A stretch of 44,788 bases of DNA. Origin: Candidatus Poribacteria bacterium. GTDB taxonomy: Bacteria > Poribacteria > WGA-4E > WGA-3G. This document shows, in pieces, positions 43,573 through 44,788 of this stretch. The stretch covers positions 1-44,788 of the forward strand of contig JAJEJA010000007.1 of NCBI GenBank assembly GCA_022828145.1, read 5' to 3'. The notes beneath the pieces were generated by a model that saw only the letters and a program-made list of their open reading frames with translations, was not told where the DNA came from and ran no database searches. Made by a program: the position numbers and the translations under genes. The number at the start of each line of letters is the position of its first letter. Position 1 is the stretch's first letter.

Positions 43573-44526
43573 CTAACCCGCAAGTGAAATAACACCCTTC
43601 TTACGCTGCAACACAGCATCATAAAATCGCATCGTGCCCACACAATCTTGAATACTGGATACAGGTTCTCTGTCCTCACGAATAGCGTTCACAAACTCCG
43701 TAAGACTGATCCCGTCACCCGTTAGCTCACCATTGCGTTGATCAGAAAAGTTCGAATGAAAGGTATTGCCACTACCCGTATAATGCTCAAAACCCCATAG
43801 TCCTTCTAAGACGATGTATTCATGCTGACCCGTAACTTCAATATGGTCATAATTACGTTGCCACAGACGTTGGCTACTCAGCTGTAAAGTACCTACCGCC
43901 CCGTTGCTATACTCAACCGCAACAGCAAACGAGCCTTGATTGCCTACCTCATTGTGAAAGACACAAAGTTCCTTCACCTCAGCACCAGCAATATGTCGTG
44001 CTAAATCAAAATGGTGGATAGCAAAATCAAGGAGATAGTGTTTGACTGAACCGTAGGCTCCACTACAGAATGAACAGAAAAGCTGCGTGAGTTGCCCGAA
44101 AGATTCGGTCTGCATAATCCTCCTTGCTTCCCGCACGCCGAGACTAAATCTACGTTGAAAGTTCACCATCAATGTCTTCCCATGCTTCTCAGATGCCTCC
44201 GCTAATTCAAGGGTCTGTTCAAGCGATGGTGCTGGGGGTTTCGGCGTAAACACATGATACCCCGCTGCAAGTGTCTCAAGTACAAGTTGTTGTCTCGGAT
44301 CCGGTCCCATTGAGATGATGACTGCCTCCAGATCCTCCTTTTCAAACATCTCATGACGGTCCGTATAATATCTACCTGTACCGAATTTACCAGCAGCAGA
44401 TTTTGCCCTGTTTTCGTCCATATCGCAAACTGCTTGCAATGCCACTGGTGCTAAATGCAAAGCGGGATAGATTGTGTGTCTGGCAAAACCACCACCACCA
44501 AGAAATCCAACTCGAAGAGGTTCCAT
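43573..44526 (-). CDS. Gfo/Idh/MocA family oxidoreductase
   Basis: I take the ATG at 44526, where GGAGCGAG precedes MEPLRVGFLGGGGFA; the upstream in-frame ATG (44598) would add a tail with no counterpart in the family. The 317-residue product has the NAD(P)-binding start (FLGGGGFARHTIYP), a second strand AVCDMDENRAKSAA, and the substrate-side EKP-like TPKPPAP segment where Gfo/Idh/MocA has the catalytic Lys, then the C-terminal beta sheet (YLLDFAIHHFDLARHI with the usual His/Asp). Enzymes of the family act on sugars, inositols or amino sugars, and are very numerous in this lineage. It is convergent with the dehydrogenase gene. Confidence 0.9.
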   Translation of the reverse strand: MEPLRVGFLGGGGFARHTIYPALHLAPVALQAVCDMDENRAKSAAGKFGTGRYYTDRHEMFEKEDLEAVIISMGPDPRQQLVLETLAAGYHVFTPKPPAPSLEQTLELAEASEKHGKTLMVNFQRRFSLGVREARRIMQTESFGQLTQLFCSFCSGAYGSVKHYLLDFAIHHFDLARHIAGAEVKELCVFHNEVGNQGSFAVAVEYSNGAVGTLQLSSQRLWQRNYDHIEVTGQHEYIVLEGLWGFEHYTGSGNTFHSNFSDQRNGELTGDGISLTEFVNAIREDREPVSSIQDCVGTMRFYDAVLQRKKGVISLAG

Positions 44527-44686
44527 ACTCGCTCCTTTGTGTGCTTTTAAGCACTTGTATGATTTATTTACAAACTCAAATTTACCATAAATCCACATCT
44601 CTGTAAAGAGAATTGAAATTCGATTTCAGATTCATTCACACTTTACCAATTATAGTGGATTTTACAATTAACTTGACATTTTGAGA

Positions 44687-44752
44687 TGTAGGAGGGAACT
44701 CCGATTCCCGACTGTTTTTCAGTTAAGTCGCGATTCGGAGATCGCTCCTACA
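44687..44752. repeat. Inverted-repeat pair of the GTAGGAG family
   Basis: TGTAGGAGGGAACTCCGATT at 44687 and the opposite arm AATCGC..GAGATCGCTCCTACA ending at 44752 pair around CTGTTTTTCAG. It lies upstream of the oxidoreductase gene in the last 262 bases, which hold no gene. Confidence 0.65.
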
Positions 44753-44788
44753 AAAAAGTGTCAACATATCTCTATAATTCACTATATA

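Noticed and set aside
1..44788. CRISPR array or tRNA gene
   Set aside because: No regular spacer-repeat series and no cloverleaf with a T-arm consensus were found by eye; the repeats present are dispersed palindromes.

Overview
The window looks like a piece of a Candidatus Poribacteria (or closely related FCB/PVC-neighbourhood) genome. The main clue is the C-terminal surface/sorting module with the core YPNPFNPETWIPYQ, which I recognise from that group, fused to very long WD40 proteins with dockerin and cohesin modules. LamG proteins, a phytanoyl-CoA dioxygenase-like enzyme, a Gfo/Idh/MocA oxidoreductase and abundant palindromic intergenic repeats fit the same picture. The taxonomic assignment is inference; no rRNA or marker gene is present.

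Layout. (1) 1-2350: the right end of an IS200/IS605-type element with an omega-RNA-like hairpin, a MITE-like inverted repeat, a frameshifted LamG gene, a small lipoprotein and a short WD40-like secreted protein. (2) 2348-9383, minus strand: a 1902-residue WD40/metzincin/dockerin protein, a decayed C-terminal module, and a smaller WD40-dockerin protein. (3) 9843-17191, minus strand: a tight four-gene operon coding for a secreted caspase-PEGA-FGE protein, a GrpE-like factor (apparent TTG start), a lid-less Hsp70, and a membrane protein with a J-like N-terminus and an FGE-like C-terminus. I consider it the best candidate for an undescribed system: a private Hsp70 machine bolted to a caspase and to two FGE-fold domains that lack the FGE cysteines. 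(4) 17312-20680, minus strand: WD40 + two cohesin-like domains + dockerin + sorting module. Two ~330-bp copies of a structured repeat (9498-9825 and 20904-21233) lie immediately 5' of the two WD40-dockerin genes, and at least one stem shows a compensatory base-pair change.

(5) 21835-26966, plus strand: an NtrC-like AAA+ regulator whose receiver has lost its phosphoacceptor Asp, SppA peptidase and a phytanoyl-CoA dioxygenase-like protein. (6) 27027-39482, plus strand: a defence-island-like block of unknown small proteins, a membrane protein, a compact TIR-like / helical partner / TIR operon, a complete type III restriction-modification pair (mod, res), a HEPN-like protein and a P-loop/deoxyribosyltransferase-like protein. 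The helical partner occurs as two paralogues plus a third decayed 5' fragment; the 5' end of the last gene is also duplicated. (7) 39764-44526: RimK-type ATP-grasp, GT4 glycosyltransferase, mannitol dehydrogenase/tagaturonate reductase-family enzyme, and a Gfo/Idh/MocA oxidoreductase on the minus strand. Several families of palindromic repeats sit in the gaps throughout. No tRNA, rRNA or CRISPR array was seen.
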